Positions 25,477 to 37,719 of a stretch of 64,000 nt of DNA are shown one piece after another. Numbering within the stretch: position 1 is the first letter of the stretch; each line of letters opens with the position of its first letter. Below the pieces are notes generated by a model that saw nothing but the letters and a program-made list of their open reading frames with translations, was not told the DNA's origin and ran no database searches. Source of the stretch: Galbula dea (lineage: Eukaryota; Chordata; Aves; Piciformes; Galbulidae); contig VWZX01010095.1 in the NCBI GenBank assembly GCA_013399015.1, positions 1,240,001 through 1,304,000 on the forward strand, written 5' to 3'. A program made the position numbers and the translations under genes.

Positions 25477-25957
25477 CACAGAACCACAGAATCAGAGAAT
25501 CATTTTGGTTGGAAGAGACATTTAAGATTATCAAGTCCAAACATTAACCTAGCATTACCAATTCGCCACTAAAGTATGACCCTAAGCACTACATCTATAT
25601 ATCTTCAAAGTACCTCCAGGGATGGTGACTCCACCACTGCCCTGGGCAGCCTGGGCCAATGCTTTACAACCCTTTCAGGGAAGAATTCTTTTCCTAATGT
25701 TCAATCTTAACCTCCCGTGGCACAGCTTGAGGCTGTTTCCTCTTGTTCTATTGCTTGTTACTTGGGAGAAGACACCTTTCTACACCCCCCACCTTTCTAC
25801 AATCTCCTTTCAGGTAGTTGTGGAGAGAGATGAGGTCTCCCTTAGTCCCCTTTTCTCTAGACTAAACAACCCCAGTTCACTCAGCCACTCCTCATAAGAC
25901 TTATGCTCAAGACTCTTCATCAGCTCCATTGTCCTTCTTTGGACACACTTCAGTAGT
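25477..25957 (-). mobile_element. CR1 non-LTR retrotransposon, 5'-truncated
   Basis: A minus-strand CR1 of about 480 bp. On the plus strand it opens with the complement of the CR1 3' tail (CACAGAATCAGAGAATCATT, then TTGGTTGGAAGAGAC). It passes through GCCCTGGGCAGCCTGGGCCA near 25640 and the phrase encoding the ORF2 C-terminus, ending near AGCTCCATTGTCCTTCTTTG GACAC at about 25950. A local duplication of ACCTTTCTAC interrupts it near 25785. Many substitutions make it an old copy with no coding capacity. CR1 elements insert by target-primed reverse transcription and are usually 5'-truncated, as here. Confidence 0.92.
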
Positions 25958-26850
25958 TATTTGTCTCTAGTTTCCTTGATACAGAAAATCACACTTATGG
26001 GTAAAAGGTAAAATTGAGGAGACAATAAAGGTTTCAGAAATTATATCTTCAAACGACTACTATGTCTAATGTGCTCAGCAAAAAGTCTGGTAGCCAAAGC
26101 AATGTAGAAAATGGGGCCCTCAGTCTCAGCACTGGACAAGCTCACACAGAAGCAGTTGTGCTGGCATTCTACCTGGAGAGATGAAGACAAAACGAACTAA
26201 TCTGATGGTTTTAATAGCATCTGGAGTGCAGGGTGGGCTCAGGAAGTTGGAGAGAGCTTCATTCTCCTTGGGGTTCCCATGTGCACGGAGCTGACCTTGA
26301 TCCTAAACTCCAGGTACCCTAGACCTTCTGAAAGGTGACTTGTTCAGCAGCCCCACATGACAGAGCCACCATGAGAAGACTAGTCTTCCTCCAATAAATT
26401 CAGATGAGTCCATCTGTTGTTTTTAAGGTACTCTAAAATACTAATTTCTGCATGAATTCCAAATCAAACTTAAATCAGTCTTCACTGACCAGCCTTCTAC
26501 TGACAGTCACAATAACGTTGTCACTTCAGCATCTGTTCTGGGAACCCAGAATACAAACCTTGAATGTTGCCATGACATTCAGGAAAAGGATGTAACATGC
26601 TTTTGTGACATTCTGATGTCAAAAGGACTTGTCTCACTAAGTTACTATCCCTTTCTAATATTAACACAGCTTTAGAAGAGTGAGAGAAAACAACCACAAG
26701 CACAAATATTAGACTTAGACTAAAAGGGAGCTATGTTTTCCTTTCTCATCTCCAACTATAGAAGTTGTTTAATCTCTCTCTTTCAGTTGTCCTTTACTAT
26801 GATAACTATCTCCTTTCCTTCTATTTTATTCCTTACTTTCAAGTTTAACT

Positions 26851-26953
26851 CACATAGAATTACGGAATGTTAGGAGTTGGAAGGGACCTCGAAAGATCAT
26901 CTAGTCCAACCCCCCTGCCAGAGCAGGATTGCCTGGAGTAGGTCACAGAGGAA
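26851..26953 (-). mobile_element. CR1 3'-end fragment
   Basis: About 100 bp of a CR1 3' end on the minus strand: GGAATGTTAGGAGTTGGAAG, then GGACCTCGAAAGATCATC, TAGTCCAACCCCCCTGCCAG, and AGCAGGATTGCCTGGAGTAG. The 3' terminus is at 26851; the 5' side is lost. The 'gttaggagttggaagg' wording is shared with the short copies at 46.76 kb and 52.04 kb, so these three probably belong to one subfamily, different from the neighbour at 25.5 kb. Confidence 0.88.
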
Positions 26954-29900
26954 ATAACTCCCATATTAGAAGACATTCCTTCAAGATTAGAAGCTTTTTA
27001 TCCCTGCTGGCTCAAATTCTGTCTTTATTTATCAAGGTTTGCTCTTCTATGTTATTCTTCAGCCCTCCAACCCTTACACTCTTTCATGTTCCACATCTAT
27101 CTCTCGCAAGGACACTTGGAATATCTGAGTCCCAGGTTCAGGAAAGGAGTTGTTCTGGGTATTTTTATATTCTTATATATTATTCTCTTATCCTGCGTTA
27201 TTTTGACTAACCTGTCTTCAGCAGATAGTTGGTTACACAGCAAGGATGGTTTACAAGTTTAAAGAGATAAGTAATGCTATTGTAAGCAACAAGGAAATTC
27301 AACTTTCTGGCTCTTTTACCAAGTAATAGAAAATAGATTTTTTTCTAATTACCTTATAGATTAGAAGACCAGTTGTTTCCCCAAGGCATTACAATCTTCT
27401 TAGATTATTAGATGAGGACTATAAGATTGAAAAATATTGACCAGGCCAAGGCTATAGTTAAATTTATTGTTTACTGTACCTGCACATTCTCCCAGAAGCA
27501 TCTGCAAGAATTACTTTCTCCAGTAGTAATACAGTAGAGAATATACTAGTAAATAATTGGAGCTCTTGAATGCAATGTACTAGCTTTCTAGTCCACAGCA
27601 CATGATGGCTAATTAAACCCATGGCTGAAGCTGCAAACTGAAAGCACTTTTACTGTATTCAAGTACAAATGATATTCCTGAGAAAGGTATGAAAAGCTTT
27701 GCTTTTAGCTCAGCTCTCTACAACGACCTCCACATTTATGAACAACACTGGAGGGAGCTACTAACAATCCAAACCTGAAAGCTCAAAATACAGAACATTT
27801 TGCAGAAATACTGCTTTGGGCATTTATCTACCTTCAGCTTTTGGTATGATACCAAGGGCACAAAGAAAGAGAATCAGTGTTAGGCAGTGGAAGCAACATA
27901 ACCAAAAGTCAGCATGGGAGGCATTAAGGTGGTTCCATGCACTGTGGGTGGTGCTCAGTGCATCTTTTGTAGTATGCCAGAGGTGGATGATGAAAAAGAA
28001 AAGCTGATGAAATAAAGGAAGTGTGTTATTCTTCTGTAAAGCACAGATTCAGACTTTCAAAAAACTACTTAAAATCTTTCCTGACAATTCATTAAAAGCA
28101 AGATAACAATGACAGCTTGATTTTATGGAGTTAGCAAGAAAATCCTAGCCACTGGACATGTTGCTTCATGTTTTAAATAAAACAATTTGTTTCCTCATAA
28201 TAATAGGGAAAAGATCCACTACTTACCTGTATTCCCACCCTCTACAAAACCTTCCAGGCTGTAGAAGCTACATAAAAGGCTAATCAGTGGAATAGGCTTT
28301 CTGAGCATTTAATTTGAAAGTTCAGCTCTTAACAGGAAATGTACTGTAAAAATAGCTATCTGTTCAATATAAAGATCTACCTAGCTATATAATTATAATC
28401 TCTGTGATACCTAAGCACCTATTACATTATATAAATACAAAAAGATTGAAACAAAGTATTTTCTATTTTTCCTTACTATTATAATGTTTGTCTAAGCTTC
28501 TTCCATAAAGAAGGAAAGAAACCCTTCAGTCCCCTCTTCTTGTTACCCAAGGAAAAGATCAAACAAATATAAGTGAAGCAACAGTATCTACCTTAATTCT
28601 ACTCTTGTCTTTGTAGAAGAAGAAAGGACTTAATAAGTAAAGGGCTAGCTCATTGTAATGATGCTAAGATCAAATTAAAAGAGGCTAAGAAAAATGTAAT
28701 ACAAAAAAAGTTGTTAACTAAACCCTTACAGTGATGCTTGCTAAGTTAACACAGTTTTGTCCATATGTGGAAATTTTCAAGTCAGAGTTTGACTGTTTGG
28801 ATTTATTTCTTTTCTTTTTCTTTTGTGATCAGAGTAAATTGAAAAGACTGGGAACTTCATAAATCACTGTGATTTTCTTTTCCTGCAGTACAACTATGAC
28901 AGTTTGGCAGAGACAGTGTATAATGCCATCGGCTCTTCAGCTTTTCTCTTACTCTTGCCATGGAGCAAAACTAATAGAATGTGGAGCATGGTAGAGGAAA
29001 AGCTACCTTGGCACGTTAGAAGTTACATTTTTATGTTATTACAATTCTAAAGCAGAATACTAGGTTGTTCACTATTCTTATGGGAGAACAAAACCCTTTC
29101 CTTCCACATCTTAGGAATACAACAGCAATGCAGAGTTTCAGTTCAGAGATTATTGAACCAAAACCCCATTTGAATCTCCTTATTTATTAAAATTATCTCT
29201 GAATACCCCTAGATACTCTTTAGTCTCTGTAAACATCATTAAGTGCATTTCTTCTTGCAAGTCGACCTTTACCTACTTGATCTCAGTGGATGGGTGTGAA
29301 GGCAATCAGAATTCCAGACTCTACATAATTCTCAGAATAATGCTACAATATGTAGATCAACAACAACAAAAAATTTCAAGTAAAAAAATTGGGACATATT
29401 ATTCCGTCATTTTAAAGAGAACTTGTAATTTATCTTTCAGAGATACTTTGCCTGGCTCTTCAGACTTACAGAAGTTCACTGTCTTTGCCTATTTTTAGAG
29501 TTAATTTTCCATGTGAGCTCCTGAATACTGCAACATCCTCTTCTCTAACCTCTCATTTTACCCTCCAGGTTTGAAAAATGCATCTGCCAGTACCACTTTT
29601 TTGGTTATTGCTTTAATTATGCCCTTTGTTCCATTGAATTTCTCTCTTAACTCATTATATTCAAGCCTCTTTCAAAGCCCTGTGGAGTTCGGCTCTTATT
29701 TATCTCCCCCCAGCTGTCCTCTCTTTCCATGACAGTCTTGACCAGCCAGTTTGCCAGCAGAGCATATAAAGACCTTTTGGTTTCCTCACTTACTGTCTTG
29801 GCAACAAATTCACTCACAAGATTTGTGCCATCTCTTTGATTAAGATCTCCCTGAAGGCTCATTTTTGCTGTTCTGCCTTTGGGTAATCTCTAGCTAACAC

Positions 29901-31016
29901 TGACATAAACATTTAACTGTAACCTTATTCCAAAAAGCAATTGTCCACACTGTCTGTATGCTCTCCACACCTAATCTATTTAAATGTGTCTACTGTGAAC
30001 TCCCTGGGAAATGGCATGCCAGGAGTCTTATCAGGGAGGAGCACACACCACAGGAGGTGTTTCATCCATCCTTATACCCCTAAAGGTAACCATATCCATC
30101 CTTTTTTAATAGAATTGTGGAGATCTGAAATGGAAAATGCTCCCTGGATGACTTATCCTGTCTCATAAAAGTGACTAGGTCATGCTCCTCAGGGTACAGC
30201 AAAATAGGATGTCCAGTCTCTTGTTAAAAGTATCCAGGGAAGGACTTTCCCTATCACTACCTCCTTCATAAATTTTTTCAGCCTGAGGATTACCTTTCCC
30301 CAAGCTTCCTTTATCCGTTGCTATTTTATGCATACTTACAGGGCACATATTTTATTGTAAATAATGGAACTGCAATCTATTCATTCATAATTGATAGGTT
30401 CTGTACTCCTGCAGCCTGAGTACATTTTATGAAGAACCAGTGATACATGGCTTCTGTTGGAATACAGTCCATGATCTGAATTTTTCCTCATTAGTCATTT
30501 CTGGAGTCCCACAAAGCCATAATGAGAAAAGAGCTACGCTGCCTTAAACTGAATGTCCACCCAGCTCCCACCCTGCTGACTCATGGGCACCAGGCCTACA
30601 GCAGATGTCTAAGGGAGAAGAATAGGCAAAGTGAGTTAGTAGTGATACTACAACAATACTATACTTTTTAGGCATGGAACTCTAACCATTTCAGACAATT
30701 CTTCTGTTACTTGTTAATACACCTAAATTATCTAAAATATTTTATGTCTTTTATGCTTTTAGCTCCACAGTTCCTAATATGCCTGTTAGGGCTGTCTTCC
30801 ACATTCCAGTTCTCCCTTCAATTTTTAGATCTCCTTTAGAAAGATAAACACATTTGGTCTGGTTGTTTACTTTTATGCATCCTTGGATTTTACTTAGATT
30901 TCTACTGCTATTACAGAGTGGTAACTCAGCACTTAATTTTTTTGGTTAACATTTTACTGAATAAGTTTTGCTTCACTTTTTCGTTCTTTGTTTCTGGAGT
31001 CTGAAAAAGAGCTGAA

Positions 31017-31031
31017 TTTTTTTTTTTTTTT
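31017..31031. repeat. T15 homopolymer
   Basis: Fifteen consecutive T on the plus strand, followed by AATC. It is not next to a recognisable retroposon, so it is taken as simple sequence. Confidence 0.9.
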
Positions 31032-31145
31032 AATCTTCCTCACTGCTTCTCTCTGCTCTGGAATTCTGGAATTCTCTAGAATTCTTCTTCCCAGCCAAGG
31101 AAGTCATTATGTTAAGTGCTGCAGTTACCAGCAACACGTAACTTT

Positions 31146-31170
31146 AAAAAATATATATATATTTTTTTTT
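31146..31170. repeat. Short AT dinucleotide run with T tract
   Basis: AAAAAATATATATATA followed by nine or more T. Short simple repeat. Confidence 0.85.
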
Positions 31171-31510
31171 GTTCCCCCTAGTGAAACTGCAGAAATACAA
31201 TTCCAAGAGTTTGTGGAGAGGGCAGATCTATAATGGATAGTGGTACAGAGATGCTGAGTTAGCAGGAATAGAGCTAATTCAGAACAAGAAGTAATATAAT
31301 TATGTCAGTGCAGAGATCTCCAGAATATAGCTGTGCTGGTGCCGTGCTGCACCCTCTAACGAACCCTTCTGCCAGGCTGTACCTCACTCATCTGCTGAGC
31401 TCCAGGAACCAAACCTCCTTCTCTGTATGGCCAGTTTGCACAAGTAAGCTCAGAAATCTACATCCCCATTCTGTAGTGTTTATTGCATTAATATGTTACA
31501 GTTAGAATAA

Positions 31511-31657
31511 GCAGGGGCACCTCAAACTAGATCAGGTTTCTCAGAGCCCTGTCCAACCTCACCTAGAATGTTTGTAAGGATGGGACGTTCACCACCCCTC
31601 TGGGCAACCTGGGCCAGAGTTTCTCCACCCTCATTGTTAAAAAATTTCTTCCTTACT
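31511..31657 (-). mobile_element. CR1 internal fragment lacking its 3' tail
   Basis: About 147 bp matching the minus-strand CR1 at 37.4 kb segment by segment: CTAGATCAGGTTTCTCAGAG, CCCTGTCCAACCTCACCTAG, CTCTGGGCAACCTGGGCCAG, CTCATTGTTAAAAAATTTCT. The tail part (about 90 bp in the 37.4-kb copy) is absent, so this copy has lost its 3' end by deletion or was split. Its sense frame still shows the CR1 ORF2 C-terminal wording (KKFFNNEG...LAQVAQRGG), but no function is possible. Confidence 0.88.
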
Positions 31658-32554
31658 AGGTACTCCCTCTCCACAGAGCTTGCTATATGGATCCCCAGAG
31701 CCAAACTTGAACCTACATTTAATGAAGACTCAAACAAAGAAATATCAGGGCTGGTTGATATGAATTTCTGGGCTGGTTGCATTTCAGCTGAGTTACTTTT
31801 CATCTGCTTTGGCTTGTACAGCTGCAGAACATACCCAGTGTTACCATGTACCCTGAATACAGGCACTTCTGATATAGCTTGACTGTTGTGAACATCCCAG
31901 AGCTGAAAACAGTGTTCTCCCTGATGAAATGAACAACTTTAAACTTCAGCTGATTATTTTCTGAAGCAACTTTTCTCCAGCTGTCACATATTTATATGTG
32001 AGGTTATTCAGGAAGCTGGACATTATCTCTCTAGGAGGCTTTTTCTTAAAGAAATAGAACATTTGGCCTATTATGACACTGTTCTAGAAATGCCATTTAT
32101 TGAAAAAAATCACAGAAGGAGAAGGCCAAAGATTTGCTCTGTTGTAGCTGTAGCATACTGTTCTCTATTGATGTCAGGTGATTATTGAAAATCACTTCTC
32201 AACACTAAAGACCAAACTGTGAATGGAAACCAGATCATCTGATATTTCAAAAATGTGTGTGAAGCTGAGAGAAAGAATAAAACAGAAGCTAAAAAGGAGA
32301 AAAGGAGAGAGGATAAAACAGAAACAAATGTTAAAAAGAAGCATAAAGCTTTTTTAAAAAACATATAAATGTGGGACAGCTTAGCATATTCAGAGGAAAT
32401 TTTGTCTTTAAAATACATAAATGTTCTCTCTGATCCCAAGAGAATCTGCCACACTACTATTTATTTTCTACCTAATAGGCCAGGATCAGTCAGAACATGG
32501 TTCACATTCAGCAACAGTGCAGCTTACACGAGATTAAAGAGCCTGGCCCATGCA

Positions 32555-32570
32555 CCCACCCCACCCCCCC
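32555..32570 (-). repeat. C-rich tract, G-quadruplex-capable on the minus strand
   Basis: C3-A-C4-A-C7 on the plus strand. The C7 run can give two tracts, so the minus strand offers four G3+ tracts with single-base loops. It lies in a locally GC-richer interval. Confidence 0.7.
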
Positions 32571-33410
32571 GTGCTGCCACAAGTGTCTGTGTGCCTGAGC
32601 AGGGAGCTGGGCTGGGCATTGATCTGCCTAGAAAGAAAAAAAATGAAGAGAAAAAGAAAATGTTGTGCCCAGTTCAATTTGAAGGTTTGACTCCCTGTGC
32701 AGCTGCACAAACAGCAGGGCCAGGTCAGGGGTTAGTGCAACAGGGGTGAAGGGGAATCCTTCAGGCATACATGGCTACCCAGCAGCAGTTCATTTCAACC
32801 ACAGGTCAAGGTGATGGAGGGGAGTGGGAATGGCACTGTCTAGAATTAGCTGATCTGAGGGCACCAGCCAGCACTACAGCTGCTTCTGAGCCACTCAAAC
32901 ACTTCCAGTAGTTTCTGGCAGCAGACCAAGCAGAAGGTACTGCCTCCCCCTGCTTACAGCCAACCTACTTTACAGACACAGCCAACACTCTCAATTGCTG
33001 CTGTGTGTTTCCCTCAGCATCTCATCCCTGCTTTTTCACAGGAGGCCTGGGCTAACCATAAGATGGTTTATTTTTGGTTGAAAAAGTGTGAGTCTCTGCA
33101 TTTACTGCTTCTGAGTGGAGGCAAAGAGATGCCCTCCCTAACCTAGAATTTCATCTGTGGTTTGGGTGAAGGTAGACAAGAAGAACAGAGGGGCACACAC
33201 TGGCCTTTAATCTTGTCCATAATGACTATTATTAATACTGCTGCCAGTTCATGACCCAAGATGTAATGGGAATTTCCTCTGAGGCTGTGAATGGGTCAAG
33301 GTTAACTGCTTTGTGAAATCTGGGGAAAAATACACCCCTCTGCATGGTGTCAACAGCACAGTTCACCCAACAAACACTGAGCAGCTGCAACACAGCAGCT
33401 TTCAAGCCTG

Positions 33411-33443
33411 CCTTCCTTTCTTCCTCTCCCTCCTTCCCCCTTT
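33411..33443. repeat. 33-base uninterrupted pyrimidine tract
   Basis: Only C and T over 33 bases, ending CCTTCCCCCTTT before GACC. It could be a slipped microsatellite relic or a triplex-forming tract. It is not followed by an AG at the spacing expected of a clear splice acceptor. Confidence 0.8.
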
Positions 33444-36400
33444 GACCATGCCATGTGTGTCCTGTGACTCTTGGCCCTGTGAAAATTTGGCAGTCACTAT
33501 GATTTAAACTAGTTGTCAGCAATTTGGGCACAGAGTTGGTCTCAATAGAAGGCAGATCAAAATGAATTTAAAATTAGCACTGTGTTGTTTCTCTTGGATA
33601 ATAGATTTTCTAATGTAATTGGCCTTTCCCCCTCAGATGAAGTCTTTGATCTTAACATTGAAAAACTGTAATTTCTAGGGGTTTTCTGCATGAGTATCTG
33701 GAAAACTCAACAATATAGCTACTCATAAAAATTATGGAACACTGCATAAAGATTAGAAGGTTAATTATTTCTTGGTGTTAGCTATAAAGTTGAGCTGGAA
33801 AACTTCTACAGAAGAAAAGATCTAACATGAAATGTTCTGAATCATGATCCTCTGAATCTAGTTGTTGAGTTGGAATGCAGGCAAGGAGGGGATGTGTCTG
33901 AACCTGGTTTTGTGAGTCTTTACTCATACAAAGGACCACATCTAAAAAAATGCAGGAGGTGCCATGAGTTATCTGGCACTGGTAGAGTAGTACCATAGCT
34001 TACTCTAGGAGCCAGCCACTTTGCTTTTGGCTCAAGCTGTTACTATTCGCAAAGCATTAATCTAATTGTTAAGGCTGTTAATATTAGCTACTGCAAACAA
34101 GCAGCAAGTTCTGCATGCTCTGTCAAGGGCCTGACTTCTAAGAGAAATAAGTTTCATCCTTGTACAGAACGTGAAACTCTAAGCCTGTCAAAGAGACACG
34201 GAATGCCATAGGTAATTTAGTCAAAATTAGGTTTATCAGCAAAGTCTAAAGCAGTTAGTGTTATACTCATCCTCCAGGAACCCTACAGTCTCACAGGTCT
34301 GGAGAACATGAATAGTCATAATTTGTTTCTCAAAAAGATTTCAAGTCTTTTAGAAATGGAAGCACAAAATCCACCAATGTTATTGTATACTGCTAACAGC
34401 TTTCCAAACTGCTGAGAAAAGGAAGACAATACTATAAAGTGATAGTAATTGTTCTAAAGACTGGAGGTCAAATAAGAAAAAGCATCTTCTTGTTCTGCTA
34501 GCACAGAGAAAAATCAAAAGAAACGAAAAGATAACATGCCAGAAAAGACAGAGACTTCAAAGAATGTAAATGAATCTCTTAAACACAGAACACAGTAAAT
34601 TACTAAATTATAAAGCAATGAAAATAATGTATATGAAAAATGTATAGATATGCAATAAAATATTTATGAAGCTAGTGGTTATGAATGTAACAAATAGAAG
34701 TCCTAATCCTTCTTGTCAGTAACTAAAGTTATGGAGAATTACAAATCACTCTTAAGGATGAGTCTGACCCACTTTTCAAACACAGGAAATTCAAAGGAGG
34801 TGGTGTTGTATCTGCAGATACTCAGTGGGAACAAATGCTTCTGGGCAAAATGCTCCTTTTATTACCTTAACACTATTACAATATAGTCTTAATCTACTTG
34901 CAGTAAATCAACGTTTCTAACAGTTAACTTTGAAGGAAGCACTCATTTAAAACAGTGTTAAGTCTTTGTATAGCTTAAGACACTTCAACAAGAAAAGAAA
35001 ATCTACACTGCACCATCACTGCTGAGTTATTTCCCACACCTGAGGCAGAAATTTCCATCAGGAAGTTGATGCAGAAGAAGGGCCAGGACCTCACCAGACT
35101 CTTCTGAGTACATTATTTCAGTTTTCACTTGTGCAAAATTTCAGAAGTTTCAAGCAAAGTGTAACTTGACAGTAAAATGCTCCCAAAGTGTGACCTGTAT
35201 CGAGTGCACCTGCCTAACAGCTTAGTTGGCTCCCTGTCACACATTTGGTTCTTGGTCCCTGAGCATGGGCTTGCACTACACACATCTTGCTGGATTCACT
35301 GGCTTCCTTTCAGATGAGCCCATGGGGTATCTTCAGAATGGTACTGCTGAAAACTGCTTACTGCATTAAAAGATCATGTGACCTTCAGCTGAGAAAATGA
35401 TAGCAGCCAGCAGAGAAAAAACATAGAGCCTTGAAAAATGCCTAGCTCTCCCAGAAATGTCTGACAGAAGCAGGAAAAAAAGCACAGTCAAATCACTAAA
35501 AAGGGAAAGAATCATCATCTAACCTTCTATTTATTTTATTTGCTATTTTTCCCTTATGCAAGATGTTCCCAGGCTTATAAAATAATGTTGAGAAATGGAA
35601 GAAATAGACAAACAAATAAATACACATTGCTAGATACTCTAGGCTTGATATTGTGAGCTGCTTTGTGCCTTCAGAGCTTACTGCAATTCTGAGGAGCTAA
35701 GGCTCTTACACTGAAAAAGAGTGAATATCTAGCAAGATGAGACTGTTGGTACTGCCTCCAGGGAGCATACATTTCTAGAGCAAGAAGTAAGCCCTCATTA
35801 TCTCTCATTTTATTCCCAGCTCACATTTTGTTTAAGGGACTAGGCAGGTTCAAAAAACCTTACTCATTTCCATAGCACTATATAAAAACAATGCAAATGA
35901 ATAAAGGAGCTGCTCACCCAGCTCTGCAACACTATGATGGGTAGCACATATCCATTTAGGACGTGTCAGCTGCTCAAGAAACAGACACAAGGAAAAACAT
36001 AATAAAAAGATAGATCACCTTGAAATACACCTGCTAGCTTTGCTGGCAGATAAAAATAGAAAAATAAGGCCTATTTCCCCCTTGTCTGTAAAAATGATGA
36101 GACAACAGGCTCATTTTCTTTCACTTCTAAAAGTTTTCAGGTGCTTCTCCCAGCTTGGAGAGACAGAGATGGCCTGCAGCTCTAATGTTCACATTAGCAC
36201 AACAAGCATGCAACTGAAGCTCATCCACCCTGGTCTATGTTTCTTGTTTTGCAGAAGAGCAATACTCGTGGACTTCAGTGGAGATCACTCATCCTCTTGT
36301 ATTTCTGTTCTACAAACAGATCTTTTTTCACATGCTGCCACAATTAAGACCAGGTTTTCAAAAGCACACAGCACCCAGTAGCTCTCACTGTACAATACGT

Positions 36401-36549
36401 GACTGGGTAAAAAAATCACATTAGAGAAGCTGAAGCTACTTCCACATGCTCTGGTTGCAGGTCTTGAGCTCATTTGAACACCAAGCCCCTCAGATGTATT
36501 TCCAATTGTAAAATAAATCACACATCCCATGAAGAGGCCAGTACAAAAT

Positions 36550-36700
36550 CTGTATATCTGGTCAATCCCACTGAAATCCCATTAGTTCTTGGGATGGCTT
36601 ATTGCATAGACACGGCTTTATCCTCCATGAGCCTGAGTGTAAAGCATCCTTCAAAATGGGCCTCCTAGCATTGACTTCAATGTGTTCAGGATGCAAACCA
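36550..36700. repeat. Possible ancient amniote repeat relic
   Basis: GCATTGACTTCAATGTGTTC AGGAT at about 36669-36693 and the upstream phrase CCCACTGAAATCCCATTAG resemble the 'cattgacttcaatggg' wording that recurs in old interspersed repeats of birds, crocodilians and turtles. I recall the phrase but cannot name the family. A similar phrase lies at 55.62 kb. Confidence 0.28.
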
Positions 36701-37412
36701 GTATCTTTAAGCCAAGACAAATAAAATTTTAAAGCCTTTTCAAAACAATATTCTGTGTCCATGAAAAAAGCAGCATTTTGTGCATAGGTAAAAGAAAACA
36801 GCTGGAAATATTCGTTATTATTTTTTACTGCAGCTAAAGATTTTTCAAGATATCATCTGTCTCATCACTGCAGCAAGACACTATTTTGATAGAATTAATT
36901 TTAAATAAGGTCCCAGCCTTTCATACTTCAGTGCACTAATTACTTCCACACAACACAAACGCAAGGTGACGCTTCTTATACACAGGGCTGTAGAGATGCT
37001 AGAGCCTGGGAAACATGGCAAGCAGAGTTAAGACACAGTGTGTAATTTGTTCATCTTCTTTTACACACAGAGGTGCAAAAGCACATTCAGGCTAAATGCT
37101 GGGTAAGGATAGAAACCTGCAGGGAAGAGATACACATAACTAAAGATCTTTTGTCCTTATAATGTCACAGCACAGAAGAAATATATAGTTGCTTTATACT
37201 GTTAGCCAAGAATGTCCTTAAAAGCTAGCAGTGGGCTAACACAGCTAGAATCAGCTAAGATGTATTTGAGACATCTAATTTATGATTGACAACAAAAAGA
37301 ACCACGACAACATTTAAAGCTTGGTGGTTTGGGTTTTTTAAATCTTAGTTCAGCACAGAATTTTTCAAATGGAAAACACTTTTTCAAACATATAATTTAT
37401 AATTAGGTAAAT

Positions 37413-37719
37413 TACAGAATTATAGAATGGTTAGGATTGGAAAGGGCATTTAAAGGTTACCTAGTCCAACCTCCCCTGCAGCCAGCAGGGACATCTTCAA
37501 CTAGATCAAGCTTCTCAGAGCCCTGTCCAACCTGACCTGGAATGCTTCCAGGGATGGGGCATCTACCACCTCTCTGGGCAACCTGGGCCAGTGTTTCACT
37601 ACCCTCATTGTTAAAAAATTTCTTCTTTATATCCAGCCTAAATCTCCCCTTTTTAGTTTAAAACCATTACCCCTTGTCCTGTTGTAACAGGCCTTGCTAA
37701 AAAGACTGTCCCCAGCTTG
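37413..37719 (-). mobile_element. CR1 non-LTR retrotransposon, 5'-truncated
   Basis: A minus-strand CR1 with its 3' end at 37413 (complement of the tail: CAGAATTATAGAATGGTTAG, GATTGGAAAGGGC). It continues through CTAGTCCAACCTCCCCTGCA, CTCTGGGCAACCTGGGCCAG and CCTTGTCCTGTTGTAACAGG to about AAAAAGACTGTCCCC near 37712. Beyond 37720 similarity is lost. It is the cleanest minus-strand copy in the window and explains the open frames over it as shadows. Confidence 0.93.

Larger units (their letters stand above)
26954..31510. other. Non-coding single-copy DNA
   Basis: No gene or transposon recognised. It contains a strong 3' splice-site look-alike followed by a 53-codon open frame (28889-29050, see findings) and, at 31.0-31.2 kb, a T15 run and a short AT repeat. 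The remaining stretch is AT-rich and unremarkable. Confidence 0.65.
31658..37412. other. Non-coding single-copy DNA
   Basis: No gene recognised. A purine-rich patch lies at about 32270-32345. The interval 32.46-33.06 kb is locally GC-richer with a C-rich tract, and a pyrimidine tract lies at 33.41 kb. Open frames up to 126 codons (32369-32749) are low-complexity and unlike known proteins. A possible ancient repeat relic is listed at 36.55-36.70 kb. Confidence 0.65.

Noticed and set aside
25622..25897. 91-codon plus-strand frame
   Set aside because: It is the antisense of the minus-strand CR1 copy.
31522..31866. 114-codon minus-strand frame
   Set aside because: Its C-terminal half is the CR1 fragment at 31.5 kb; the rest is unrelated flanking sequence, so it is not a gene.
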